A stretch of 64,000 nt of DNA from Craterostigma plantagineum (taxonomy: Eukaryota; Streptophyta; Magnoliopsida; Lamiales; Linderniaceae). The translations under genes and the position numbers were made by a program. The notes beneath the pieces were generated by a model that was not told the origin of the DNA, searched no databases, and saw nothing but the letters and a program-made list of their open reading frames with translations. Positions 1-11,303 of the stretch are shown here, piece after piece. The stretch lies in the NCBI GenBank assembly GCA_027422505.1, contig JAPQWV010000012.1, forward strand, positions 21,302,001 through 21,366,000, in the 5' to 3' direction. Each line of letters starts with the position of its first letter. The stretch's first letter is position 1.

Positions 1-716
1 TTTCCTTTCGGGACATAATGGTGTGGGGAGCTTAACTCCCCATGTTCGCATGTTTCACCGAAGTTCCATTTCTCCTGTATTTTTTTTGTGCTTTGCATCC
101 TTTAGGGACCTGATGGATGTTCCTGGGAACATCATTGTTAGGATATTTAATTGATTGTGTCAATAGTTTAAGTCTTAGGATTTATTTTGTAATTATCATT
201 TAGCTTAGGCTTAGGACTATAATGTAATTATTTTATTTTTAGTGATTGGGCCTTAATATACCTAGGGTTAATGTGGTATATAAGGTTTTACCAACTCACT
301 TTTGAAAGTAATCAAAGATCAAAGGCTAAACCTAGTTTTTCACACAACACACACACTCAAAGGTGAGAATACTCCCTTTTCATTCCATCTAAGCCTCTTT
401 GATTCCTTGTTTGGTGCATTCGGGACCAACAATCATTATCGTGGCATGGTTATAACGCCAGCTCGCTTAGATGCATGGTTATAGCGCCAGCTCACTTAGT
501 AATTCGTAAGCCAAGTACGAATTCACGCTTGGGTTACAATGACCGTCGTCATTGTCCTCAGGTGTCATTTGCGCTAGGCTCTCTATATCCTTAGCGATTT
601 CAGTATTTGTGTAGACACTTAGGTCTATAAAATATGGGGATCCCCTCATTGATTTACCCTGGTTATAGCGCCAGCTTCGCTTTGGTACCATTCACGTCGC
701 AGGCTTACTGAGAGCC

Positions 717-910
717 TTTGATGTCCTGTAGACCGCAGCCCGTCAGCGGCGGCATCTTGTACACCCTTATGGGCATCATTCGCATCGCAGATGGATTATC
801 TTTGACGTCCTGTACACCGCAGGTCCGTCGACCTTTGGCATCATCACACCGCAGATATATCATCTTTGGCGTCCTATACACCGCAGGTCCGTCGACCTTT
901 GGCATCGATT
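717..910. repeat. Tandem repeat, ~64-bp unit, inside the gypsy interior
   Basis: Units built on 'cgtcctgtacaccgcaggtc' followed by 'cgtcgacctttggcatc' occur twice almost identically (about 800-840 and 868-908) with a looser copy before them. The same array is at about 40580-40778. Its reverse complement resembles the 33-bp units at 29007-29198. Confidence 0.75.
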
Positions 911-984
911 ATATTATACGGTGCACCGTTTATAATAAAATATTTATATTCCGATAAGGCGGTATTTTCTTAGGGACATCACTG

Positions 985-1332
985 GTTTACCCTGGTTATA
1001 GCGCCAGCTTCGCTTAAACGCGTGGGTATAGCGCTCACTCGCTTAAATGCGTGGTTATAGCGCCCGCTCGCTTAGATTCGTGGTTATAGCGCCCGCTCGC
1101 TTACATGCTTGGATATAGCGCCCGCTCGCTTAAATGCGTGGTTATAGCGCCCGCTCGCTCACATGCGTGGATATAGCGCCCGCTCGCTTAAATGCGTTAG
1201 CGCCAGCTCGCTTAAATGCGTCGTTATAGCGCTCGCTCGCTTACATGCGTGGATATAGCGCCCGCTCGCTTAAATGCGTGGATAGCGCCAGCTCGCTTAA
1301 ATTGCACGGTTATAGCGCCAGCTCGCTTAGTA
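985..1332. repeat. Minisatellite of ~29 bp, about 12 units
   Basis: The core 'tatagcgcccgctcgctta' recurs every 29 bp or so, with variants such as 'tatagcgccagctcgctta', separated by a 'aatgcgtgga' type linker. About 12 units are visible. Isolated units also occur at 450-505 and 661-684. The sister element carries about 14 units at 40788-41185, so copy number varies between copies. Confidence 0.9.
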
Positions 1333-1859
1333 TCCGGGCTCCTTGTTGGAGGCCTAAAACTTGAAGTAATGGCGAAATAGAGCTATTTTCTTCTCGGTTA
1401 ACGATGAGGTCCCTGGCTCCAGATCTTCGGAAGTTCAGACCTTCGACCGCTCCTGTGTGCAATTTCGGGCTCTGGATTGGAAATAGGATAGAGCTCCTAT
1501 TACGATAGGGACGCGAGCCTTAAATGGAGCTGGCCCTTAGAGGAGGCAGGGGTTGTCTGCCTTTAGTGGGCACAGATCCCCCGAGCTCCTTCTCGGCTAC
1601 CTTCAGACCTCAGTCAGGGCCATGTTCAACGAACTTCCTTAGTAGGATGGGCCCTTCGGTTTCATCCTTCGAATGATAGTAATTGTTAGTACGATGTATG
1701 TATTTAATATGGTATCGATAATATAAATAAGAGTGAGATTTAGAGGGCCCCGGAATTCCGGCTAAGAGCCTCCTCATTATGAGATGTCTCCCGTGGATCT
1801 TCATGTTTATCTTCCACAGATCCTCAGGCTCGGAGTTGGGCTTTTTTCTCCCGCAGATC

Positions 1860-2985
1860 TTCGGACGTCGGCGAGGAGCTAGCTTCTAGGTTCCACGGAC
1901 CTTCGCGTACCTTCATGCCAGCACGGAGCTGGATTTTTAGGTTCTGCGGTCCTTCATGCGCCAGCACGGAGCTGGGCATTGAGGTCCCTCTGACCTTTGT
2001 ACACCATTGCGGAGCTGGGCCTCTGAGTCCTTCAAATGCTTAGGCGCATGATTTGGGCTCTGTTGGACATCGGAGTGCTCCTACTATGACAAGGACATGA
2101 GTCCTAGATGGAACTGGCCCCTATCTGGAGGAGGCGGACGTTGTCTGCCTTCAGTCGGCACAGTTCCTACGGACTCCTTTTCAGCTACCTTCGGACCTTG
2201 CTCGAGGTCCTGATCAATGAACTCCCTCAGATTCGCCGCTAGGATGAGTCCTTCGATTTTATCCTTCAAATGACAACAGTTGTTAGTATGGTGGTCATAT
2301 TATCATGGTATCGATAATATAAATGAGAATGAAATTTAAAGGGTCCTGGAGTTCCGGCTAAGGGCCTTATCAACGTGGGATGCCTTTCGTGGATCTTCAT
2401 GTGTCCGCATGGGACTGGGCTTTTATCTCCCACTAACTTCCGGCGCGGGGCTGACTTATAGGTCCCAGGATCTTCGTGTGCCCGCGCGGAGCTGGCTCCT
2501 GGGTCCCCAAGATCTTCATACGCCAGCGCAGAGCTGGCCTCTGGGTCCCAAAGATCTTCATGTGTCAGCGCGGCGCTTGGCTTGTATCTTCCGCGGCCTT
2601 CGGACGGCAGCAGCGAACTATCTTCTAGGTCCCACGGACCTTCATGTGCCGGCACGAAGCTTGGCTTGTATCTTCCACGGACCTTCGGAAGGTAGCGGGG
2701 AACTGTTTTCTAGGTCCCACGGACCTTCATATGCCGGCACGAAGCTTGGCTTGTATCTTCCGCGGACCTTCGGACGGTAGTTGGAATTGTCTTCTAGATC
2801 CTGCGGACCGTCATGTGCCAGCACGGAGCTGGGAGGTCCTGAAGGCGGAGCTTCAGGTCTTCGTACCAGCGTGGGCTGGGCTTTTAGGTCATGAAGGTGG
2901 AGCATCGGGTCTTCTTGCCAGCGTGGAGTTGGGCTTTAAGGTCCCGAGTGTGGAGATCCGGGTCTTCATCTTTTCCTCTTTCGGC
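1860..2985. repeat. Degenerate ~60-bp repeats of gypsy interior
   Basis: A phrase like 'ggtcccacggaccttcatgt' plus 'gccggcacggagctgg' recurs every 55-65 bp with strong divergence. The reverse complement forms 25310-26110 in the plus-strand element. The apparent open frames on both strands come from the repeat and have no protein-like conservation. Confidence 0.7.
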
Positions 2986-3212
2986 CAAGGTGGTGTTCAT
3001 GGTATTATGTCTCAGGAGCTTCAGTTGTGCTTTGGCAGCTCCTGTGTGTTATAGGTCCAAACTCTTCGGCAGAGAGGGTCTTCATCCCTCAGTTTTTGCG
3101 TCTTTCGTCTCGTCCCAGCAGAAATAAAGAGAAGAAAAAAGAAATAAAAAAAAAGATAAGCACAGCTTCGCACAATATAGGCAAAATTACTCACGCCTTC
3201 AACTCTGAATTT

Positions 3213-3229
3213 TCCCACAGACGGCGCCA
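3213..3229 (-). promoter_or_regulatory. Primer binding site (gypsy)
   Basis: On the minus strand this reads TGGCGCCGTCTGTGGGA, two bases from the LTR end. The TGGCGCCG start is the usual Tat/Athila-type primer site. It fixes the element as minus-oriented. Confidence 0.8.
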
Positions 3230-3231
3230 TT

Positions 3232-4164
3232 TGATATGGGGCTATCCCAATCAAAGAGATTTATATGGTTCGGGGAAATGTATATAGCCGGTAAGTAAGA
3301 TATCTCAAAGTTTTAGACGTGCATAAGGTGCTTATTATAAAGGAACTGAAATGGACATATTTGGGATCTTCGGACGTGTTTGTGATCTATTCGGGCGTGT
3401 GAGGACGTGTGGGGACGTGTGGGACGTGTGGGGACGTATTGGGACATGCTTGGGACGTAAACGAAATAACACCAGGAATTACGTGGTTCGGATCTTTGCA
3501 GATCCTACGTCCACGGGCGCCCCAAAAACTATGTTTCACTATTTCGTAACAGATTACACACTCGAATCACTCACTTTCGCTTGTAAATAATAAATACTTG
3601 AAAGAAACTGTTTACTATGCTAAGAGGGAGAAAATATGAAGTGGTTTTCGTGGTTTTATTGTTGTTGTCGTGAAAATGGCCAAGTATTGATATTTATAGG
3701 AGCTCCCAACGGCTAGATCGGCCTAGATTCCAGGATTCACGGAGATGGGACCTTCTGGGACAACGTAATGTGCAGTCTGGGCTGTCTGTCAGGAGGATGG
3801 GACTTGACTCTGCTGTCAGAAAAAGCAGGCGGCTGGCACAGGTACTGTCAAAACAGCTTTTTCAGTGTTGTCAGGCGCAGTCAGACGTCTTTTCAGGCCT
3901 TCAGCATGGCTTCCTCCAGACGTTTCTTTAGGACGACGGACATGCTTAGAATGGTAGATCCCAAAATACTTCCCTAACACAGGTGTTAGTTCCCTAAAGT
4001 CTGTTGGAGGTCCCTTAAACCTGTCGGAGGTCCCTTAAAGCCTTATTTCATGTTTTAATCTCCCTATTTTCCCCAAAACTCTAATTACTATCAAGTCTTT
4101 CTAGTTATCACCTTAATCAAAATTATTTCCTTAATTTTAGCCTGCCTAATTTCTGTCCTTATCA
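3232..4164 (-). repeat. Gypsy LTR, copy L1 (933 bp)
   Basis: On the plus strand it starts TGATAT and ends TTATCA, so the minus-strand LTR has TG...CA ends. A TATA box (TATAAATA on the minus strand) lies at 3691-3698. The LTR contains a run of 'gggacgtgt' units (3370-3450) and a GGATCT-TTGC-AGATCC hairpin near 3490. A polypurine tract on the minus strand lies just right of it (4165-4190), so it serves as the 3' LTR of the truncated unit to its right. A primer site lies just left of it, so it is also the 5' LTR of the unit to its left. Confidence 0.85.
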
Positions 4165-4985
4165 ACCACTCCCCTATTCTAATTTGCATTTGGGACAAAG
4201 TGAAATAGAGTAAATTATTTTAAGGCAGGCGTTACCTCCTGCGATAAGGAGCTGATTCTTACCGTCCTCGGGAAGTTGCATCCTCTTAATAGCAACGGCT
4301 CTTCAACTTTGCTTCCTTCTCTGTCACTTTTGAAGTTTGCGACTCTATCCTTCGGACGGCAGCAGCGAACTGTCTTCTAGGTCCCACGGACCTTCATGTG
4401 CCGGCACGAAGCTTGGCTTGTATCTTCCACGGACCTTCGGAAGGTAGCGGGGAACTGTTTTCTAGGTCCCACGGACCTTCATATGCCGGCACGGAGCTTG
4501 GCTTGTATCTTCCGCGGACCTTCGGACGGTAGTTGGAATTGTCTTCTAGATCCTGCGGACCTTCATGTGCCAGCACGGAGCTGGAAGGTCCTGAAGGCGG
4601 AGCTTCAGGTCTTGGTACCAGCGTGGGGCTGGGCTTTTAGGTCATAAAGGTGGAGCTTCGGGTCTTCTTGCCAGCGTGGAGTTGGGCTTTAAGGTCCCGA
4701 GTGTGGAGATCCGGGTCTTCATCTTTTCCTCTTTTGGCCAAGGTGGTGCTCATGGTATTATGTCTCAGGAGCTTCAGTTGTGCTTTGGCAGCTCCTGTGT
4801 GTTATAGGTCCAAACTCTTCGGCAGAGAGGGTCTTCATCCCTCAGTTTTTGCGTCTTTCGTCTCGTCCCAGCAGAAATAAAGAGAAGAAAAAAGAAATTA
4901 AAAAAAAAGATAAGCACAGCTTCGCACAATATAGGCAAAATTACTCACGCCTTCAACTCTGAATTTTCCCACAGACGGTGCCATT
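4165..4985 (-). mobile_element. Deleted gypsy interior between L1 and L2
   Basis: About 820 bp between two directly repeated LTRs. The right part (about 4345-4985) repeats 2590-3231, and ends in a primer site. The left part (4165-4345) is the polypurine-tract end of the interior and resembles 36520-36695 in reverse complement. Everything between was lost, leaving no coding capacity. Confidence 0.8.
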
Positions 4986-5917
4986 TGATATGGGGCTATC
5001 CCAATCAAAGAGATTTATATGGTTCGAGGAAATGTATATAGCCGGTAAGTAAGATATCTCAAAGTTTTAGACGTGCATAAGGTGCTTATTATAAAGGAAC
5101 TGAAATTGACATATTTGGGATCTTATGACGTGTTTGTGATCTGTTCGGGACGTGTGAGGACGTGTGGGGACGTGTTGGGACGTGTGGGGACATATTGGGA
5201 CGTGCTTGGGACGTAAACGAAATAACACCAGGAAATTACGTGGTTCGGATCTTTGCAGATCCTACGTCCACGGGCGCTCCAAAAACTATGTTTCACTATT
5301 TCGTAACAGATTACACACTCGAATCACTCACTTTCGCTTGTAAATAATAAAGACTTGAAAGAAACTGTTTACTATGCTAAGAGGGAGAAAATATGAAGTG
5401 GTTTTCGTGGTTTTATGGTTGTTGTCGTGAAAATGGCCAAGTATTGATATTTATAGGAGCTCCCAACGGCTAGATCGGCCTAGATTCCAGGATTCACGGA
5501 GATGGGACCTTCTGGGACAACGTAATGTGCAGTCTGGGCTGTCTGTCAGGAGGATGGGACTTGACTCTGCTGTCAGAAAAAGCAGGCGGCTGGCACAGGC
5601 ACTGTCAAAACAGCTTTTTCAGTGTTGTCAGGCGCAGTCAGACGTCTTTTCAGGCCTTCAGCATGGCTTCCTCCAGACGTTTCTTTAGGACGACGGACCT
5701 GCTTAGAATGGTAGATCCCAAAATACTTCCCTAACACAGGTGTTAGTTCCCTAAAGTCTGTTGGAGGTCCCTTAAACCTGTCGGAGGTCCCTTAAAGCCT
5801 TATTTCATGTTTTAATCTCCCTATTTTCCCCAAAACTCTAATTACTATCAAGTCTTTCTAGTTATCACCTTAATCAAAATTATTTCCTTAATTTTAGCCT
5901 GCCTAATTTCTGTTCTT
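4986..5917 (-). repeat. Gypsy LTR, copy L2, last few bases lost
   Basis: It is nearly identical to L1 at an offset of about 1.75 kb and in the same orientation. The match runs through 'cctaatttctgt' and then switches at about 5912-5917 to copia LTR sequence, so the terminal TTATCA is missing. The switch falls in a short stretch the two LTR types share (tgt-ctt), as expected for microhomology joining. Confidence 0.85.
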
Positions 5918-6017
5918 CATTTGAGTTTTTCGATCAAATTCAATTGTTTATCTAAACGATCGAATTACTATGAATTCTAGCCTAATATCGTAGAGTTGTT
6001 AATCGTAGGACCTAACA
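5912..6017 (+). repeat. Copia 5' LTR, truncated to ~105 bp (C1)
   Basis: It matches the last ~105 bp of the complete 351-bp copia LTRs at 12508-12858 (inverted) and 24015-24365, ending in CCTAACA. The first ~245 bp, including the TATA box, are gone, so this copy has no LTR promoter of its own. Confidence 0.85.
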
Positions 6018-6019
6018 AT

Positions 6020-6031
6020 TGGTATCAGAGC
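6020..6031 (+). promoter_or_regulatory. Copia primer binding site (initiator tRNA-Met)
   Basis: TGGTATCAGAGC follows the LTR end by two bases. This is the standard Ty1/copia primer site complementary to plant initiator tRNA-Met. The leader from here to the gag start at 6704 is AT-rich and non-coding, with many TCGATC/TCGAAAA motifs. Confidence 0.9.
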
Positions 6032-6703
6032 AGATTCATTCTGTTTTGAATCGAAAATTGTTAGAATTAGATCGAAAATCATTTTCTAGATATTGTCATC
6101 GAAGAACAGGTTTGGCGCGAAAACCTTTTTCGATCAAATAGCTTAATTCTGTGCTTAATTGACTTGAATTTGGTGTTTCTGTGCTTGTTTAAGTGTTAGA
6201 TCATCATTGCGATCAGTTCTGTAGCAGTTTGAACTTCGATTTTTAGGATTGAATTGCTTCTGCGTGTTACTGTTTGCGAAGAACATGAAGAACACGTTCT
6301 GATTTTGATTAAATTCGATATATTTTGCTTCATAACGTGTTTAATTGCTTGTTCGTGCGTGATTAGTACTTGATTGCGAGCAATTACCTCAAACATCACT
6401 TCGATCAAGAAATTTTTCTCTACCGAATGATTTTGAGCAATTTATCTCGCTCGTAAAATATCACGCTGACAAAATTTCTCGCACGAGAACAGTACTCAGT
6501 ATATTCTATCTCGACGGAATTAATTTCGATCAAACTTTAAAGATTGAATCGAAAATAATTGTCGATCTAATTTTCGAATCAAACGCTTAATTTTCGAATC
6601 AAACGCTACTAACGAATTTTGTCACTTGTGAAGCACATTACATCATCTTCAACCTTCAAAACAATTAACGAAGATCCTTCAACAACTCGACTACGATACA
6701 AAC

Positions 6704-9700
6704 ATGGATGCATACTCACTTGGAAATGACAACCGTCCGCCGATCTTCCAAAGAGGCGAATACACACTGTGGAGAAGCCGCTTTCTGAATTTCATCGCTC
6801 TAAAGGATCAAACCAAAAATCTACTGAAGTCCCTTGAAGAGGGACCGACACAGTTCTGGGTTCATGTACCAGGGGACGAAACAGCTACTCCAGCAATTCC
6901 AGCTTCTAGGCGACTAAAGGAGCCTAGAGAATACTCTCTGGAGGAAAGAGCTCGAGCTAAGGCTGATCTACTAGCCATGAATACCCTTATGCAGGGCATC
7001 CCCAACGATATATACAAACAAATCGACAGCCTTACATCGGCCAAAGGGATGTGGGATGAGCTGCATAGGATGATGCAAAGGACGGAAGTTGGCATAAAGG
7101 CCAAGAAGGCGAACATTCTCACTGCTTACGACTCATTCAAAGCAAAGCCGGAGGAGAGTCTAAACGAGATCTACCAACGATACCTCACTCTTCTCAATGA
7201 ATGAGGAAGATAGAAATAACGAAGACAAACATGGAGACAAACATAAGATTTCTATCTTCTCTGCCCACGGAATGGAAGAAAATATCCACTCAAATACGAC
7301 AAAATAAAGATCTAGAGGAGTTGGATGTCCATGCCGTGTTCGATAATCTCGCTCAGCATGAGGAGGATATCCGCGAGATTACCAAAGAGCAGAAAGGCAA
7401 ACAAACCGATGACACGGTTGCCTTAGTCTCGGAGAAGAGGAGCACAAGATCAAGAAAGGAAAAGATCGTTAGGCCACCTTCATCATCAGAGTCGGAAGAT
7501 GAATCGAACTCCGACATCGAGCCGAACATGAAAGCCCTTGGAAAACAGTTAGCTCTCATTGGACAAATGATGAGCAAGAAGTACTTCAAGAAGAAGTCTT
7601 CAACCTCAGCCAATAGACTTCGGACTACAAGCTCCAAGAACAAAGAACGTGCTCCGGAGAGTTCCGAGGTCAAGAATCCCAAAGAGACTAACAAATGCTT
7701 TAACTGTGGCAAAGCAGGTCACTTCGCCAGAGAGTGCACTCTCCCGAAGAAAAGAGATGCAAACTATAACTCCAGGAAGCTTCAATTGACAAAACAGAAA
7801 GAAGTTGGAGTAGCTCTCGTAGCCAAACAGGACCAATGGCTCGAGGACACGTCGAGCTCCGAAGAAGAGAACTTAGCCCTCATGGACCGTCTCGACAACG
7901 AATTGGACGCCGAAACATCCACTCGTACGGACGACGACAACGCATCCACGTCTTCAAATGAGGTAGTCACTCCCTCCACATTATTGACCATGTTAGAATC
8001 ATATCAAAAGCAATATGCTAACATGAAACGTGAGCAGAAAAGTATAAAGGAAGTAGAGAACGAACTTGAGAGAGCTCAGGAGAAGATAGATAGTCTCGAA
8101 CAAGAACTTAGGAGCTCTAGTGCAAAAATAGATGAACTTACTAAGAGTCTACAGTCTAGAGAGACTAGTCAACCTCAACTAGGACAACAGAGCGAGAAGA
8201 TTAAGGAATTAGAAGATAGGCTAGCAAATAACTACAATTGCTTGGTTAGAAATCTCAACGAGAAAGCCATTTTAAATTGTAGGATAACCGAAGCTACCTC
8301 TAAGATCACTAACTTAGAAGCTCAATTAGAAACATCGAATGCTAAGATTAGTGAGCTTAATAAGGATTTCGATGCCTCTCAAGCCGCTAAACTAACCGTG
8401 GAAAATAATTATGCTCTCCTAGGTGAGGAACGCAAGAAACTATATGCCAAAGTAAAGAAATTAGACGATACAGTTACGCGTAGGGGACAATCCGAACAGA
8501 CGATATTTTGAACAAGCCCAAGGATATGGAGTTCTATAATCCTATAGAAGGCATAGGTTTCACTAACCCGTGTGTTTTACAAAAGAAAGAAATATACGAT
8601 GTTAAACACATGGGCTTAGGAATAACCTCTCTTAGAAATTTTACTGAATCGTCTTATGAAAATACTTTCGATTCATCCATTAGACAAGGTCCACATGGTC
8701 CAGAATCTCCTTTGACTACAAAGAACTAAATGAAAGGGACAAAAATAGGAAAGAAACTCTTACACTTGTCTGCAATTTAGTTCAAATTCTACCTCCTGAC
8801 TCTCGAACACACCACGAGGAAGTTAAAACCATTAATTATAAAAATTCTCTCTACAAAACCCCTATCATAAAACAGATAGAGGAGTCACAGGCAAAGTTAG
8901 AAAAAGAACGAGAGAATTTCGAAGCTGAAAAGAAAAAATTCTTTAAGGAGATGGAAAATCTCAAGGCTTCCTCGTCCTCCCAAACTACCTCTCACGCTAT
9001 TACAAAAAGCGTGAAAAATGAAAAATCGCCTTTGAAAGATAAATATTGTAAAAATAATTCTGTTAAAAGTGCTATGACTAATTTCACTTTACCTACGTCT
9101 ACAGGGAGCGTAGCGTCAGCACGAAAAACAAAGGCGAGAGTGTATAGCACTAAGATAAAGAAGGAGCCATTAGATTTAAATGTTTCTGAGCATGCTACTC
9201 CTTCTGTTACAATAAAAGACACTCGTAGAAATGAAAGAGCTATTTCCAATTTTAAGATAGTTGCTTCTACTTATTCACTTCAGCCGATCACCTTTAGAAG
9301 CACCAACTTCGAAATAGGCTCTACGTCAAAAATTAATCATTCTGAAACAAATGCCACTAGGAAGACACGTAGGAAACAAGATCCAGCCATAAAGAAAGCT
9401 TATGGCGCCGTACATGAATGTACTCACCTAAGGTATCCCGTAGAAATTAAATCCCCCAATCACCTTAGGAGACTATCACAAGAAAAGATCTTTTCCTCAG
9501 TCAAACCCTCCAAAGCATTTGTACGTGCTGAAATTGACCTTCCGTGTAAGGTTCAACCCAAATGGGTTCCTAAATCTCCGCCTAGGACGACAAAAGCCAA
9601 AAGGGCCAAGTCTCCTATAGAGGCAAAACCCAAACCCACTTTTTCAAAAGTGCAATGGGTTATTAAGACTCTTCCAAAAATAGATTTAGGAGTCATATCT

Positions 9701-9733
9701 GAACCCAAAACTAAATCTGCTAATCCAAGATGA
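6704..9733 (+). pseudogene. gag: Copia gag, frameshifted
   Basis: The frame starts at the ATG at 6704 (MDAYSLGNDNRPPIF) and carries a copia Gag domain with the usual W-x-R-F pattern. The zinc knuckle CFNCGKAGHFARECTLP lies at about 7696-7746 (CX2CX4HX4C, all ligands present). A long Glu/Lys/Ser-rich tail follows, with coiled-coil-like heptads at about 8000-8480 and a basic segment to 9733. It is broken by a frame change with TGA near 7202, a TGA at 8509, a TAA at about 8727 and frame changes between 8729 and 8951. The tail is longer than in most copia Gags and recalls Sireviruses. It binds element RNA in active relatives; this copy cannot make the full protein. Confidence 0.85.
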
Positions 9734-11270
9734 CCCATGTTTAAGTGGGTACCTAAAGCTCTCTAAATTGTTTGAAGGCCTCCGCCAAAGATGACCATCA
9801 AAGATGTCTCATACGTCGAAGGCCTCCGCCATAACTTGTTCAGCATAGGCCATTCTGTGACAAAGGCTTCCAGGTGGTCTTCCATGCTGAATGGTGCAGA
9901 ATTTTGGATAGTCAGGACACAGAACTCCTTCAAGGACTTCGGAGATCCAATCTTTACACGATCAACCTGACGTCTGTGCGGCCCTCGACAGCTGTATGTC
10001 TCATTTCTCAGACTGATTTACAGAGGAACAGCCTATGGCATCAACGACTGTCTGATCTAAACATGAAAGCTCTCCAACGTCTTTCTACGAAAAAGTTGGT
10101 TCACGGTCTTCCAACTATACAACTACAAAGGGAGCATCACTGTCCGGCATGTCAATTAGGAAAAATGAAGCGAGCATCTCATCACGTCAAGCAAATTGCG
10201 TCTACTTCTCGACCATTGGAACTAATTCACATGGATCTCTGTGGTCTGATGCAGACTCAGAGTATCAATGGAAGAAAGTATGTCCTAGTGATTGTAGATG
10301 ACTATTCTCGCTATACGTGGACAAAGTTCCTCCGAACGAAAGATGAGACTGGTGACTTGATTATCAATTTTGTGAACACAACTCAAAATCTGCTGCAACA
10401 GACTATTCAAGTTGTTCGAACAGACAACGGCACTGAGTTCAAGAACAATCACCTCAGTGAGTTTTATCAGAAACTTGGAATAAGTCAACAATTTTCAGCC
10501 GCCAAAACACCTCAACAAATGGGGTCGTTGCAAGGAAAAATCGAACACTAGTGGAAGCCGCTCGTACAATGCTGATCCAATCAAGACTTCCACACTTTCT
10601 ATGGGTTGAAGCAGTCAATACCGCTTGTTTTACTCAAAACAGGACGGTGGTTCACAAACGGTTCAACAAGACTCCGTACGAGATTGTGAATAATAGAGTG
10701 CCCAACATCTCTTTCCTTAAAGTCTTCGGGTGCAAGTGCTTTGTGGCGAACGACCGAGAGCAACGTGCAAAGTTCGACCCTAAAGCATTCGAAGCTACAT
10801 TTGTCGGGTACTCTTCAACATCAAAAGCGTACCGAGTATACATCAAGTCCAACCGAACTGTTAAGGAAAGCTATAATGTCACTTTCCACGAAGTGGCAGA
10901 AATGGCTTCTGGTCAAGTCAGTCCAGGACCCATGCCTCACCCGTTGGTTCCTGCTCAATTCAGTTCAGGACCCGTTCTCAACCCGTTGGCTTCTGACGAC
11001 AACATTTCAGAACCCGTAATCACTGGTGTGTTGGCACAAAACCAACAGAAGATGGCAACAACTTCAGGATCAGTGTCAGACGAAGCAACGAAACTTGCAA
11101 TAGACGACTTGGATTCTCTCTTCGAACCGGTATATCGGTCATACACGACTACACCAACAATGGATTCTCTATCAAACGTGACCGACGTACCAAGTTCATC
11201 TCACACCTCTACCCCACCCGATTCAGAATTGCCACAGAACACCGAAGAACCTACAGTGGTCATCGAGTAA
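9734..11270 (+). pseudogene. pol: Copia pol 5' part: protease remnant and integrase
   Basis: After gag only the tail of the protease module remains (GLRHNLFSIG at about 9821); the expected D-S-G active site is absent and the gap is too short to hold it. The GAG-pre-integrase zinc module is present (LWHQRLSDLNMKAL near 10036, CPACQLGK near 10144), followed by the integrase core with first Asp in HMDLCG (about 10228) and second in RTDNGTEF (about 10420). A one-base loss in an A run near 10517 shifts the frame, and the codon at the catalytic Glu position reads GCA (Ala) at about 10532. The frame then continues to a stop at 11268 through a Pro/Ser-rich linker. DNA integration by this copy is ruled out. 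Confidence 0.85.
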
Positions 11271-11303
11271 GTATCATCAGAGACAATCAATCCAAGTGCA
11301 GTA

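Larger units (their letters stand above)
1..3231 (-). mobile_element. Internal region of a non-autonomous gypsy (Tat-like) element, left part off the window
   Basis: The sequence from position 1 matches, base for base with few changes, the stretch from about 40180 to 42124, which is the interior of the complete element at 37782-43166. It lies between the window edge and the LTR at 3232-4164. The primer binding site next to that LTR reads on the minus strand, so the element is minus-oriented and its 3' LTR should lie roughly 2.4 kb left of the window. No gag, protease, RT or integrase motif was found; open frames here are short and fall in tandem-repeat DNA. It is best read as a non-autonomous derivative of the pol-bearing family seen at 25056-29265. 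Confidence 0.8.

Noticed and set aside
985..1332. Regular ~29-bp repeats resembling a CRISPR array
   Set aside because: There are no unique spacers of even length; the whole period repeats, it lies in a plant retrotransposon, and a sister copy is found at 40788-41185.
2266..2905. Overlapping open frames on both strands (proline/serine/alanine rich)
   Set aside because: They are produced by the ~60-bp GC-rich repeats of the gypsy interior and recur in other frames at 4394-4647 and 25.3-26.1 kb.
3768..3977. 69-codon frame (MCSLGCLSGGWDLTL) repeated at 5525 and 36919
   Set aside because: It is inside the LTR in every case, antisense to LTR transcription, and recurs only because the LTR recurs.
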